Positions 43,284-52,917 are shown, numbered from the stretch's first letter. The stretch: 64,000 nucleotides of DNA from Paenibacillus sp. H1-7 (GCF_022354825.1 NZ_CP031168.1:2977501-3041500); one strand, 5' to 3'. Program-made: numbers and translations. Notes: generated by a model from the letters alone, not told the origin.

Positions 43284-45074
43284 ATGGCACAACGAGATAT
43301 GTATATGGATAACGCGGAGGCGGAAGCCGAGCTGAGTACAACCGAGCTACAATTTACTGGAGAAGCCCAGGACCGCAGACTGGCTTGGTGGAGAGAAGCA
43401 CGGTTCGGGATGTTCATCCACTGGGGCTTATATTCGCTTCTCGGCGGCGTATGGAAAGGAAAGGAAGTGCCGGGCACATACGGCGAGCACATTATGCTCC
43501 GCGGACAAATTCCTGCGAAAGAGTACGAGACGATAGCGGAGGAATTCAATCCGGTTAACTATAATGCGGACGAATGGGTGAAAAGCGCCAAAGATGCGGG
43601 AATGAAATATTTGGTCATTACGGCCAAGCATCACGACGGCTTTGCGATGTACGATTCTCCGGTATCGGATTTCAACATTGTGAAGCGAACGCCTTACGGC
43701 CGCGATCCGATGAAGGATTTAGCCGAAGCTTGCCACAAGCATGGCGTGAAGCTGTGCTTCTACTATTCGCATTCGATGGACTGGCACCATCCGGATTCGC
43801 AGGGGAATACGCATGATTACCCGGGCAATATTGGAGCTTGGGACGATCTGGAATCATGGATCCATGACGAGGACAAGCGGACGCGATACGAGCGGTATTT
43901 GAATGAAAAAGCATTTCCGCAGCTGAAGGAGCTGCTCACCCAGTATGGTGACGTAGCGGTAATTTGGTTTGACTGCGGCCATAAAGTAACGGATGAGCAG
44001 GGACAGCGGTTCGTCGATTACGTACGCAGCCTGCAGCCTAACTGCCTGATCAACCGCCGCGTAAGGCGGGACGGCTTCGGCGACTACGGCAACTCCGGGG
44101 ACAACCAGCTTCATATCCGCATTAACCGGAGAGACTGGGAGTCTATCCATACGATGAACAATTCGTGGGGCTACAAAAAGACGGATCATAACTGGAAATC
44201 CGTGAAAGGCATTTTGCACAACATGATCGACGTGTTCAGTCTGAACGGAAACTACCTGCTGAATGTAGGTCCTACGCCGGAGGGCGAATTTGACGAGAAG
44301 TCGAAGGAGATTCTGGCAGGCGTAGGCCGGTGGATGAACACGAACGGCGAGAGCGTGTACGGAACGACGGGCAGTCCGATCGGCAAGCCGCAATGGGGGC
44401 GCTGCACGGCGAAGGGCTCGAAGCTGTACTTGCACGTTTTCGATTGGCCGGCCAGCGGCAAGCTGATCGTTCCGGGCTTGCGCAGCCGCATTGCTAAGGC
44501 GTATTTGCTTGCCGACCCGGCGCAGGCGGAGCTTGAGCATCACCGCTTATCCGGTGAGGATGCCGTCATTTCCGTACCGGCATTGCCGCTCGATCCCGAT
44601 GCGACAGTCGTCGTAGTGGAGATCGAAGGCAGCGTTGACGCGAATCCGGTGAAGCGTCTGCATAAGCAGGACCATTTGAATGTATTCGGAGCTTTCGACG
44701 GAGACATTCAAGGGGAGAAGCTTCGCTATGATACGGGCAAAGCCGGACGTGACGTCGTGACGAACTGGGCGGATGCGAACGACAGCATCAGCTGGACGTA
44801 CCGGGCGGCGGAAGCGGGAGACTACGAAGTGAAGATCGTGTACGGCGCGGAGGAAGGCGCAGCGGGCGGCTCGTTCACGGTGGAGACAGCCGGGCAGAAG
44901 CTGGCGGGCCAAGTCGCTCCGAAGGGCGACGGCTACGAATTTAGGGAAGAGACGCTCGGAGTGATCCGTATTGAGCAGCCGGGCGAATACAAGCTGACAG
45001 TCAGCGCGAATGAGCTTACCGGCAGCGTGCTGATGAACTTGAAGGAAGTACAATTAGCGCCTGTACAGGCGTAA
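43284..45074 (+). CDS. Alpha-L-fucosidase, GH29
   Basis: This 596-aa glycoside hydrolase removes terminal alpha-L-fucose. The catalytic barrel begins with WWREARFGMFIHWGLYS near residue 35 and has ITAKHHDGFAMYDS near 115. The likely nucleophile Asp is in VIWFDCGHK near 230, and the C-terminal 100 residues form a beta-rich domain (AGDYEVKIVYGA). There is no signal peptide, so it probably acts in the cytosol on imported fuco-oligosaccharides. CGGAGG fits the ATG. It is divergent from an AraC regulator and followed by a strong hairpin. Confidence 0.92.
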   Translation: MAQRDMYMDNAEAEAELSTTELQFTGEAQDRRLAWWREARFGMFIHWGLYSLLGGVWKGKEVPGTYGEHIMLRGQIPAKEYETIAEEFNPVNYNADEWVKSAKDAGMKYLVITAKHHDGFAMYDSPVSDFNIVKRTPYGRDPMKDLAEACHKHGVKLCFYYSHSMDWHHPDSQGNTHDYPGNIGAWDDLESWIHDEDKRTRYERYLNEKAFPQLKELLTQYGDVAVIWFDCGHKVTDEQGQRFVDYVRSLQPNCLINRRVRRDGFGDYGNSGDNQLHIRINRRDWESIHTMNNSWGYKKTDHNWKSVKGILHNMIDVFSLNGNYLLNVGPTPEGEFDEKSKEILAGVGRWMNTNGESVYGTTGSPIGKPQWGRCTAKGSKLYLHVFDWPASGKLIVPGLRSRIAKAYLLADPAQAELEHHRLSGEDAVISVPALPLDPDATVVVVEIEGSVDANPVKRLHKQDHLNVFGAFDGDIQGEKLRYDTGKAGRDVVTNWADANDSISWTYRAAEAGDYEVKIVYGAEEGAAGGSFTVETAGQKLAGQVAPKGDGYEFREETLGVIRIEQPGEYKLTVSANELTGSVLMNLKEVQLAPVQA

Positions 45075-45085
45075 TCGGGAACTCC

Positions 45086-45116
45086 ACCGGACTTTGCTCT
45101 CAAGCGAAGTCCGGTG
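45086..45116 (+). terminator. Hairpin after the fucosidase gene
   Basis: CACCGGACTTTG and a CGAAGTCCGGTG arm form a long stem with a short loop, 12 bp after the stop codon. No long T-run follows. Its stem sequence is repeated almost exactly at 45780-45806. Confidence 0.6.
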
Positions 45117-45376
45117 AGTTTGTTAAGAAACCAATGCAACTAAAATTTTTGCAGGGTATCCCGGTGGGGGACCGCCCTCCAGCCGCTGTTGTTTTCAGAG
45201 AACAATAAATTTGTCGCTCTTCGGCGGTATTTTTTTCTGAAAACAAAGGCAGACACTTAAGTGTTTTCCGCAGGAAAACTGGCTTCGTAAGCGGAGATAC
45301 CTCAACTTCCTATTACATTAAAGGGCAGCTCACTTTATACCCCGATGGGGTATACACCTCAGCCGGGCTTACGAGG

Positions 45377-45557
45377 ATCGGACAGGAGATCCGTTATTTT
45401 CTAGAATGATGCTGTTTTTGAGGTGTGATCGGACCGTGAGTCCGTTATTTGCTATTTTTGCCCCCCCAAAATGTGTATTATCGCGAAATAGCGGATCTGT
45501 AGTCCGATCGCCCTTCAAAAAGGGCCGTTTTGGGTATAATAACGGATCTACGGTCCG
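45377..45557. repeat. Composite palindromic repeat, copy A
   Basis: Four copies of a short module, ATCGGAC-N4/5-GATCCGTTATTT or its reverse complement, are arranged as two forward copies (starts 45377 and 45428) followed by two inverted ones (45486 and 45538). The element is therefore a long imperfect palindrome of about 180 bp. An equivalent element lies at 60253-60436 with the same module order and nearly the same spacing. The spurious reading frames here are a by-product of the repeats. Confidence 0.8.
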
Positions 45558-45779
45558 TAGCAAGGTGATCAACTCTTCCCAACGGATAGGCGATTGGATT
45601 CGCCCAATGAACTGTACACAGGGACAGCGGGATCCGACGATGGACCTCTTATTGGAACATGGTGTTCACTTGTAACGTTACAGCGTCAATGTCCAGATAA
45701 CATAAGGAGCCTTATCGCTCCTTCTGGAGAGACCACCTAATCAGCATGTTTGGGTAAATCAGTTTATCAACAGCCTGAT

Positions 45780-45811
45780 CGGACTTTGACTGCAAGCGAA
45801 GTCCGGTTTTT
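45780..45811 (+). terminator. Second copy of the fucosidase-type hairpin
   Basis: CGGACTTTG and CAAGCGAAGTCCGG form the same stem as at 45088-45114, with only the four loop bases different, here followed by TTTTT. It is not next to a gene and looks like a duplicated terminator. Confidence 0.6.
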
Positions 45812-46010
45812 ATCGGCTGCAATCTTGCAGCTATCCATTTTATTTCTTACTTGATTTATAGGAATTGTTGTGTTAATTTAGGTTCATACCCAATGGTTTG
45901 AAATCAAAATAAAACGGTTCGCCTACTGGATTGCCAATGGCCCCGAACACATTCAGCGTGACTGAGTGATGAACGGCGGCCTTTTTGTTTTGTTCGAAAG
46001 GAGAAGGAAG

Positions 46011-46529
46011 ATGGACTCGATGCAGCCGACGACGCTGGAGCTGGATCGCCAGTTTCGGACGATGATACGCAAATTCATAGTAGAGCGGGATAAAATCGTG
46101 GTTAAGCAAACGCTGACGCTGCCGCAGCTGAACGTGCTGAGCATGCTGGACCGGGAGGGGCCGCTCAAAGCGGGGACGCTGTCGGATGAGCTTCATTTCT
46201 CTCCGGGAGCGATGACCGCGCTGTGCGATAAGCTGGTGAAAGACGGATATGTATCGCGGCAGCGTCCGCATAACGACCGCAGGATCATGCTTCTCAGCAT
46301 TACAGCCAGAGGGAAACAGCTGCTGCAGGAGGTAGTTCCCATGCAAAAAGAGCATATGCGCCTTCTGTTTCAAGGCTTTTCCGATGAGGACGTCCGATGT
46401 TTGCTGCAGCTTAGCAGCCGGGTGTTTCAAAATCTGCACGGTTATTCCGAAGCGATGAAAAGACGGATCGAAGAAACTCTGGAGCCGCCCGGTATAACGG
46501 ATGGAGAAACGGCTGCACAAAGCTCGTAG
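46011..46529 (+). CDS. MarR family transcriptional regulator
   Basis: This 172-aa winged-helix regulator has the family core LTLPQLNVLSMLDREG, ALCDKLVKDGYVSRQRPHNDRRIMLLSIT (with the DNA-contact DRR wing near residue 85) and a dimerisation helix to about 150. AAGGAGAAGGA fits the ATG at 46011; the upstream ATG at 45966 is rejected. The gene is followed directly, in the same frame, by a sulfatase C-terminal remnant. No divergent partner is evident, so its target is unknown. Confidence 0.85.
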   Translation: MDSMQPTTLELDRQFRTMIRKFIVERDKIVVKQTLTLPQLNVLSMLDREGPLKAGTLSDELHFSPGAMTALCDKLVKDGYVSRQRPHNDRRIMLLSITARGKQLLQEVVPMQKEHMRLLFQGFSDEDVRCLLQLSSRVFQNLHGYSEAMKRRIEETLEPPGITDGETAAQSS

Positions 46530-46739
46530 CGGGATCGATTAGGCAGGCTGACGGGCTCGATCAGCATCGGGTTCTCCTTCGGACTATTCAAAATTGGCGA
46601 AAGTGCGGTGACGTCGGTTGTTCCGCTGTATGAAACTCCGTATAGCTTCAGCGGGGAAATAAGGAAGGTTGTGTTCGTCACCTCGTCACCGCAGCTCGAT
46701 GCGCCGGCTGCAGCGGAGCTGGAGCTGGTCACGGAGTAG
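46530..46739 (+). pseudogene. C-terminal fragment of an arylsulfatase
   Basis: Directly after the MarR stop, the same frame continues for about 69 codons and ends at TAG 46737-46739. The peptide contains ISIGFSFGLFKIGE and YETPYSFSGEIRKVVF, which resemble the C-terminal domain of arylsulfatases, where a TIPFLFSLDE-like strand leads to FKFTGTL. No start or catalytic domain is present. It looks like the tail of a deleted sulfatase gene. Family call inferred from pattern similarity. Confidence 0.5.
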
Positions 46740-46974
46740 CCTCAACCAAGAAAGCAAGACGTGCTAGTGACACCGTATCACACCGAATCATTTGTACGAT
46801 CAACATCCCGATGCAGCGCACGCGCTGCCGGGATTTTTTTTATGGGCACAGGTCCAGGAAACCGGTACTACGGTCGGACACCGTTTCGCCACGATTCTAC
46901 AACATCAGCCATTCGGTTGTAATAAAATAGAGCGGAAGGAACCATATCATCTTTGGCCGGGAGGAACGAATTGG

Positions 46975-49236
46975 ATGAAAATGAGCTGGTACTACCGCAT
47001 ACTCCTGTCTTACGCTCCGATATTTTTTCTGGTTATTTCCGTGCTGATTTTCTCGTTTTTTGCGGTATTGAACAATTCGGCCCAAGAGCAAATTTCATGG
47101 ACGGAAGAGGCTATTGCAACAAAGGTCATGCAGGCGGTCGATAACAATTTGAAGGCGGCCGAGCGCATGGTGATTAAGGATATTTACATGAATGAAGTGC
47201 TTGCCCCGTTTTTTCAGGAAAACATAGACCGGACGGTGTATGACTTTTTCCTCATCTCCCGCAAGCTGGACGATTTTTCGGCTATGCTGCCATTTTCCAA
47301 TTCCATTTATTTGTACAACGAGCAAACGGGCAAAGTGCTGTCCCGAAGCGGACTGTCGAGCCTGGAGCAATTCGGGGACCGCGACTTCCTGCTCGATGCT
47401 TACCGGTCGGGACGCAACAGCTCGGGATGGAGCAGCCCGCGAATCTTTAAAGAGTTTTCGCATGAGGCCGGCGGGGAGCGCGTCGTCACCTTGTTCAAAT
47501 ATTTTCCGTTCAGCGGGGACAAGCGGGGGGCTGTCGTCGTGAATGTCCGGGTATCCGCCCTGCTCGGGTTCATCAAGGATTTGACCCGCTACGATACGGG
47601 GCTCATTCAGCTTTATGCGGAGAACGGTGCGTCATTCGATACGTACCAGCCTTCGCAGCAGTCCAAAGCCGCCTCCCCGGGGGAGCGGACTCCGGCCGTT
47701 TCGGATTATACAGGGTGGCATTACGTATCCGGCGCTGAAAGCGACAAAAAGCTGTCGTACCTCTCGTTGTTCCATGACTTCTGGATCATGGTAGGGCTGG
47801 CGGCGGTCATTGCAGGCATCGCTTGGTTTACTTACATCACCCATCGGAATTACAAACCGATTCAGGCTATCGCGGGCAGAATCCACGACTATTCGAAGCG
47901 CCGCAACGAGGAGCTCGTACGACACACGACTAAAGACGAGCTCAAGTTCATCGAATCGGCTATAGACGGCTTGCTGGAGAGGTCGAGCCAATACGAGCAG
48001 CTGTACAAGGACGATCTGCCGGTGCGCAAGAGGCAGAGGCTGGCCGAATGGCTGGAAGGAAATACCTTGATGAATGAAATGCAATGGAAGCAGGAGATGC
48101 GCAAGCTGCAGCTTCCGAGCGATTTTCACAGCATGCTTGTATCGGTGATGGAAATAGACAGGCATTCCGATTTCACGGCTGCTTATAATCCGCGCGATCA
48201 ATACTTGCTGAAGTTCGCCGTCAGCCAGGTGCTGCAGGAAATAGCGGAATCGATGCGGGTTACGTTGTGGAACGAGTGGCTGGAGCCCCATCAAATGGCA
48301 GCGGTGTTCTATATGAGCGACTCTGACGAGAACGAACGTGAGCGGGCGATGGACTGTATGAGACAGCTCCAGACGTGGATCGATGTTAATCTGGAATTTA
48401 CCGTGTCAATAGGAACCGGGACCGAGACACCGTTTTATTCGGAGGCTAACCGTTCTTACGATGAAGCCAGAGAGCGGCTGCTTCACAAGCCGTTATTTGC
48501 TTCCAATTGCTTTCTGGAGCACAAGGACTCCCGTCCGAAGGGAGAAGGACGCATTTTCCCCCATTTGCAGCTGCTCTCTACGCTGGCCCGCTCCTACCGG
48601 CTTGACGATGGTCAATGGCCGGTCCATTTGAACAAGCTGGCGCATTGCTTGCAGACCGGACAATTTTGCCAAGCGGATCTTCATCAAATTATGGATTATC
48701 TGCTGTATCAGTTTCATAAAGAGATGACGGAGCTGCCGGATGAAGTGCAGCAGCTGTGGGCTGATGAAGCGCTGCCGCAGCTGGAAGCGATATCCAATCA
48801 CGCCATAAGCCTAACCGATTGGCATGAGAGGCTGAGCCGTGTCCTTGCAGAGCTAGAGCCCCGGATCCGCGAGACGAGAGCGGTGCGCAACCATCATTTG
48901 CTTATGAACAGAGTGAAGCAATATATCGAGATGTACTATGCGGACCCCGATTTGTCGCTGAACAAGTTAAGCGATCATTTCGAGCTGAATCCGCGGTATT
49001 TAAGCAAGCTGTTTAAGGAAGAGTTCGGGGAGAAATTCATCGATTACATGCTCAAGGTCCGGCTGGAGGAAGCGAGCCGCCTGCTGCTCCAAACCGAGCT
49101 GCCGGTGCAGGAAATTGCCGAGCGGGTAGGGTATCAGCACGTCATTTCGTTCCACAGGGCATTCAAAAACATGTTCGGTCTGCCTCCCGGCGATTACCGG
49201 AAAAAATCGGATTCCACCCGGAATACCGGCGAATAA
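46975..49236 (+). CDS. Membrane-bound AraC family sensor-regulator
   Basis: This 753-aa protein has a first membrane helix at about residues 10-33 (LLSYAPIFFLVISVLIFSFF), an extracellular sensor domain to about 275 and a second helix near 278-296. A HAMP-like linker, a central region and a C-terminal AraC DNA-binding domain of about 100 aa follow (LSKLFKEEFGEKFIDYML; IAERVGYQHVISFHRAFKN). GGGAGGA fits the ATG at 46975. This one-component architecture is common in Paenibacillus next to LplB/YtcP importers. Here it lies 174 bp before such permeases and probably senses the same sugar, directly or through the binding protein. Confidence 0.88.
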   Translation: MKMSWYYRILLSYAPIFFLVISVLIFSFFAVLNNSAQEQISWTEEAIATKVMQAVDNNLKAAERMVIKDIYMNEVLAPFFQENIDRTVYDFFLISRKLDDFSAMLPFSNSIYLYNEQTGKVLSRSGLSSLEQFGDRDFLLDAYRSGRNSSGWSSPRIFKEFSHEAGGERVVTLFKYFPFSGDKRGAVVVNVRVSALLGFIKDLTRYDTGLIQLYAENGASFDTYQPSQQSKAASPGERTPAVSDYTGWHYVSGAESDKKLSYLSLFHDFWIMVGLAAVIAGIAWFTYITHRNYKPIQAIAGRIHDYSKRRNEELVRHTTKDELKFIESAIDGLLERSSQYEQLYKDDLPVRKRQRLAEWLEGNTLMNEMQWKQEMRKLQLPSDFHSMLVSVMEIDRHSDFTAAYNPRDQYLLKFAVSQVLQEIAESMRVTLWNEWLEPHQMAAVFYMSDSDENERERAMDCMRQLQTWIDVNLEFTVSIGTGTETPFYSEANRSYDEARERLLHKPLFASNCFLEHKDSRPKGEGRIFPHLQLLSTLARSYRLDDGQWPVHLNKLAHCLQTGQFCQADLHQIMDYLLYQFHKEMTELPDEVQQLWADEALPQLEAISNHAISLTDWHERLSRVLAELEPRIRETRAVRNHHLLMNRVKQYIEMYYADPDLSLNKLSDHFELNPRYLSKLFKEEFGEKFIDYMLKVRLEEASRLLLQTELPVQEIAERVGYQHVISFHRAFKNMFGLPPGDYRKKSDSTRNTGE

Positions 49237-49410
49237 CCGAATGTTGCGAAATGGTAAAGCGGGGATGACAAAACGTTAAGAGGATAATCCTTAGCCTCGA
49301 TGTTACTTTTTGCTAAGCAGCGATTCATGTAAATTGACCGTGATGCGAGCATTGCTTTACTGTGGATATACACCGCAACAGTCACAACTGATTCAGATGG
49401 GAGGAGTTGT

Positions 49411-50376
49411 ATGTCCGCAATCGGCAGCAAGACAGCCGTTGAGAAAGCGCTATCCCGAACGGCTGTCAAGAAAAAAAGCTTCAGGTTTCTTGCAAATCAG
49501 GACTGGCAATTGTATGCGTTGTTATTTTTGCCTATGCTTTACTTCCTTGTCTTCAAGTACATTCCGATGTACGGAGTCACCATTGCTTTTAAAGAGTTCA
49601 ACATGTTTCAGGGCATTTGGAAAAGTCCGTGGGCCGGGCTTGATGCGTTCCGCGAAATATTCCAAATGAGAGATTTCTACAAAGTGCTGCGCAATACGAT
49701 GCTGCTTAACGTGCTGGACCTCGTCATATCGTTTCCGGCTCCGATCATCCTGGCGGTGCTGCTGAACGAGATCCGCATCAAGTGGTTCAAGAAGGGCGCG
49801 CAGACCATTTTGTACCTGCCACACTTCATTTCCTGGGTCATTATCGGAGGGATGGTATACCAGCTTTTATCTACGAACACCGGACTTGTTAACATCCTGT
49901 TAAAATCCGCAGAAATGAAAGCGATTCCTTTTCTGACCGAGCCATTCTATTGGGTTGCGACGTATATTGGGACCGGCGTGTGGCAAAGCGCAGGCTGGGG
50001 TACCATTATTTATTTGGCGGCCTTGACGGGTATCAACAAGGAGCTGTATGAAGCGGCGGAGGTGGATGGAGCCGGACGTCTGCGCAAAATATGGAACATT
50101 ACGCTTCCGGGCATCAGGCCAACGATCGTTATTTTGCTAATCATCAATATTGGGCATATGGCTAGCATCGGATTTGAACGGCCGTTCGTGCTCAGCAATC
50201 CTCTTGTAACCGATGTGTCCGACGTTATCAGTACGTTCGTCTACAAGGTGGGTATTCAGTCGGCTCGGTATACGATCGCAACGGCTATCGGATTGTTCCA
50301 GGCTGTCGTCGGACTGATCTTCTTGTTGACTTCCAATTATATTTCCAAAAAAGTAACCGATCAGGGGATCTGGTAG
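49411..50376 (+). CDS. Sugar ABC transporter permease, LplB type
   Basis: This 321-aa permease has six hydrophobic helices and the ATPase-docking EAA loop EAAEVDGAGRLRKIWNITLPG near residue 212. GGGAGGAG fits the ATG. It is the first gene of a permease-permease-binding protein set, directly downstream of the membrane-bound AraC regulator. The ATPase must come from elsewhere in the genome. It differs from the permease pair at the start of the window in sequence, so it is a separate importer. Confidence 0.9.
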   Translation: MSAIGSKTAVEKALSRTAVKKKSFRFLANQDWQLYALLFLPMLYFLVFKYIPMYGVTIAFKEFNMFQGIWKSPWAGLDAFREIFQMRDFYKVLRNTMLLNVLDLVISFPAPIILAVLLNEIRIKWFKKGAQTILYLPHFISWVIIGGMVYQLLSTNTGLVNILLKSAEMKAIPFLTEPFYWVATYIGTGVWQSAGWGTIIYLAALTGINKELYEAAEVDGAGRLRKIWNITLPGIRPTIVILLIINIGHMASIGFERPFVLSNPLVTDVSDVISTFVYKVGIQSARYTIATAIGLFQAVVGLIFLLTSNYISKKVTDQGIW

Positions 50377-50395
50377 AGGAGGGAGGAGGATTGTC

Positions 50396-51268
50396 ATGAA
50401 AGTCGGACGGATGGAGAAGTTATTTGACGGACTTATTATCGCTATCGTTGCGGCGGCGTCCTTCCTTGCGCTAGTACCGATTCTTCACCTGGCTTCGGTG
50501 TCGTTAAGCTCCAATGCGGCGATCTTATCGAACAAAGTGACGGTGTTCCCGGTGGAATGGAGCACGATGGCTTATCAGACCGTATTTCGCGATGTAAAAA
50601 TGATCAATTCGCTGCTCTTTACGATTATGCTGGTCGTTCTCTTCACGGTAATTTGTATGGTCATGACCATATGTGCTGCTTACCCGCTGACAAAGAAGCA
50701 TTTGAAGGGCCGCGATGCGTTTTTGCTGATGATCGTCTTCACGATGTTTTTCAGCGGCGGTCTTATCCCTGAATATTTGCTTGTGAAAACAATGAAGCTG
50801 ACCAATTCGATTTGGGCGCTGGTGCTGCCCGGGATGGTCAATGCCTTTTACTTGATCATTCTGAAAACGTTCTTCTCTTCCATTCCCGATGAGCTTGAGG
50901 AATCCGCACGGATCGACGGAAGCTCGCACTTCGGTACGCTAATCCGGATCGTGCTGCCTCTCTCGCTGCCGGTACTCGCTACGCTAAGCCTGTTTTATGC
51001 GGTCGGCCGGTGGAACGGCTTCATGGACGCCTTGTTTTATATAACCAATCAGGATTTATACCCTATTCAGCTTAAGCTGTATCAGCTGGTTATCTCCAAT
51101 CAAATGAGCGATGCTACGGCAACCGAGGGAATGAATTCGCTGGCACCGGTTCCTGAAAGCTTGAAGGCCGCCAGTATCATGTTCGCAACGATACCTATAT
51201 TGCTAGTGTATCCGTGGCTGCAGCGCTATTTTATATCCGGTATGATGATCGGCGCCGTGAAAGGGTAG
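50396..51268 (+). CDS. Sugar ABC transporter permease, LplC/YtcP type
   Basis: This 290-aa partner permease carries the EAA loop EESARIDGSSHFGTLIRIVLP near residue 165 and ends with GMMIGAVKG, the tail common to YtcP/LplC homologues. It follows the first permease by 19 bp behind GGGAGGAGG. The binding-protein gene follows after 47 bp. Together they form an oligosaccharide importer core without an ATPase. Confidence 0.9.
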   Translation: MKVGRMEKLFDGLIIAIVAAASFLALVPILHLASVSLSSNAAILSNKVTVFPVEWSTMAYQTVFRDVKMINSLLFTIMLVVLFTVICMVMTICAAYPLTKKHLKGRDAFLLMIVFTMFFSGGLIPEYLLVKTMKLTNSIWALVLPGMVNAFYLIILKTFFSSIPDELEESARIDGSSHFGTLIRIVLPLSLPVLATLSLFYAVGRWNGFMDALFYITNQDLYPIQLKLYQLVISNQMSDATATEGMNSLAPVPESLKAASIMFATIPILLVYPWLQRYFISGMMIGAVKG

Positions 51269-51315
51269 AGACCCATTGAGGGAAAGTTCCAGTCCAAATG
51301 AGAAAAGGGAGTTGA

Positions 51316-52884
51316 ATGAACATGCGTAAGCACCCATCATTCAAGAAAACGACAGCAGGCGTACTCGCCGTTCTCTTACCGGCATTGACGCTTGCGGCTT
51401 GCTCGGATTCCGGTTCCGGCACCGGTACGCAGGACGGGAAAAAAGGGGAGATGGTGACGCTCAAGATCGAGCTGTTCGACCGCGGCAATACGCCTCCGGG
51501 CGCGCCTCCTTTGACGGAAAGCTGGTTTGTCAAATATATGCAGGAGAAATTCGGCAATCCCAATAACATTAAGCTGGAGTTTGTAACCGTCCCTCGTACG
51601 GAAGAGGTGCCGAAGCTGAACGTGTTGATGGCGGCGAACGAGGCTCCGGATCTTATTTTTACCTACAGCGATCCTGCGGTACAGAACTGGGTGAAGCAGG
51701 GCGGACTGACCGATCTAGGCGATCTGATCAACCAGCACGGGCCCAATTTGAAAAAATATCTCGGCGAGCAGCTGCTGAACTATGGCGTCATTAACGGGAA
51801 GCAGTACACGATCCCGGCCAAACGGATCATCCTGGCGTCAAGCACGCCGATTATACGCAAAGATTGGCTCGATAAGCTCGGTATGCAGCCTCCTAAGACG
51901 ACGGATGAATTTTATAACGTATTGAAAGCGTTTAAAGAGAAGGATCCCGGGGGAACCGGCGGCAAAGTCATTCCTTACGGCATTCGCTACAACAACAACC
52001 TGGACCCGCTTGTAAGAACATTCTGGAAAAAAATGACTGAGGAAGAATACTACACGCTGCCGGATTGGATGAAGCCTGGGCATAAGGAGGGGTACAAGTT
52101 CCTGAACAAGCTGTACAACGAAGGGCTGATCAGTCCGGATTTCGCGCTGGATAAGGACGGGAAGAAGTTCCAGGCGGATCTCGTGAACGGCCAGATCGGA
52201 TTCGCGATTACGAATACGAACGAGCCGGTGTACCAGGCGTACTATTCGACCCTGCAAAAAAATGTGCCGAGCGCGGTCCTGCTGCCCGTCGATCCGTTTA
52301 CGAACTATGAAGGCAAGCATGTCAAGCAGATTTATCATCCGTTATCCGCTCATATTATGGTTCCGAAGGCGAGCAAACGGGCTGTTGAAGTGATCAAGTT
52401 CCTGAACTGGATGTCGGACTACAATGTCATCTTCGATCTGCAAAACGGGACGGAAGGGGTTACGTACAAAAAAGGCGAAGACAGCGTTCCGATCTTCCTC
52501 GATACGGATGAAGCGAAAAAGGTCATGTACAATTACCTCGACTACAGCATGCTGATCAACGGTAAAGATATGGGCGATCCTGAGAAAACATTGAAGGCGA
52601 ACGCAGCCGATCCGAAATATAAGGACTTTACGATGGACAGCATCAAGGTTGGCGATAACGACGGACAGCTGCCTGCAAGATACGACCGTCCGATCGAGGC
52701 GCAGATCAAATACAACCAGACGTTGAGCGATAAAGGCGTCGAAATTACCGTCAAGACGATTACCGCCAAGCCGGCCGATTTCGATAAGCTGTATGACGAT
52801 ATGGTGGCGGAATATATGAAGATCGGCGGCAAAGAAGTAATGGATGAGATGAAGAAGGTATATGCGGAAATGAAGAAAAAGTAA
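51316..52884 (+). CDS. Extracellular solute-binding lipoprotein, LipO-like
   Basis: This 522-aa lipoprotein has a signal peptide ending LTLAAC (near Cys25) and the LipO-type body: PRTEEVPKLNVLMAANEAPDLIF near residue 95 and a long C-terminal alpha/beta lobe. AGGGAG precedes the ATG. It lies directly downstream of the two permeases and is their presumed receptor. A terminator follows. The substrate is probably an oligosaccharide handled by the downstream Gfo/Idh enzyme. Confidence 0.9.
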   Translation: MNMRKHPSFKKTTAGVLAVLLPALTLAACSDSGSGTGTQDGKKGEMVTLKIELFDRGNTPPGAPPLTESWFVKYMQEKFGNPNNIKLEFVTVPRTEEVPKLNVLMAANEAPDLIFTYSDPAVQNWVKQGGLTDLGDLINQHGPNLKKYLGEQLLNYGVINGKQYTIPAKRIILASSTPIIRKDWLDKLGMQPPKTTDEFYNVLKAFKEKDPGGTGGKVIPYGIRYNNNLDPLVRTFWKKMTEEEYYTLPDWMKPGHKEGYKFLNKLYNEGLISPDFALDKDGKKFQADLVNGQIGFAITNTNEPVYQAYYSTLQKNVPSAVLLPVDPFTNYEGKHVKQIYHPLSAHIMVPKASKRAVEVIKFLNWMSDYNVIFDLQNGTEGVTYKKGEDSVPIFLDTDEAKKVMYNYLDYSMLINGKDMGDPEKTLKANAADPKYKDFTMDSIKVGDNDGQLPARYDRPIEAQIKYNQTLSDKGVEITVKTITAKPADFDKLYDDMVAEYMKIGGKEVMDEMKKVYAEMKKK

Positions 52885-52893
52885 GCTATGAGG

Positions 52894-52917
52894 GGCGGCC
52901 GGGACGGGCCGCCTTTT
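52894..52917 (+). terminator. Terminator of the second sugar importer operon
   Basis: GGCGGCC and GGCCGCC arms form a compact GC stem followed by TTTT, 10 bp after the lipoprotein stop codon. Confidence 0.7.

Larger units (their letters stand above)
45117..46010. other. Repeat-rich non-coding island between fucosidase and MarR genes
   Basis: I see no supported gene here. The stretch contains a GTTTTCAG/CTGAAAAC inverted pair, a GTTTTCC/GGAAAAC hairpin (45260-45277) and an ATACCCC/GGGGTAT hairpin (45337-45353). It also holds a composite palindromic repeat (45377-45557), an AAGGAGC/GCTCCTT hairpin near 45700-45722 and a copy of the fucosidase hairpin at 45780-45806. Confidence 0.6.

Noticed and set aside
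45369..45572. 67-codon reading frame on the minus strand
   Set aside because: It lies entirely on the composite palindromic repeat; its repeated peptide pieces are a by-product of the DNA modules, and it has no ribosome binding site.
45873..46520. Open frame of 215 codons on the minus strand ending in a plausible-looking peptide near 45900
   Set aside because: Most of it is antisense to the MarR gene. The last 30 codons might be a remnant of another gene, but no family was recognised.
46792..46974. N-terminal extension of the membrane AraC regulator from 46792
   Set aside because: The GGGAGGA site and membrane helix place the start at 46975; the upstream codons look non-coding.
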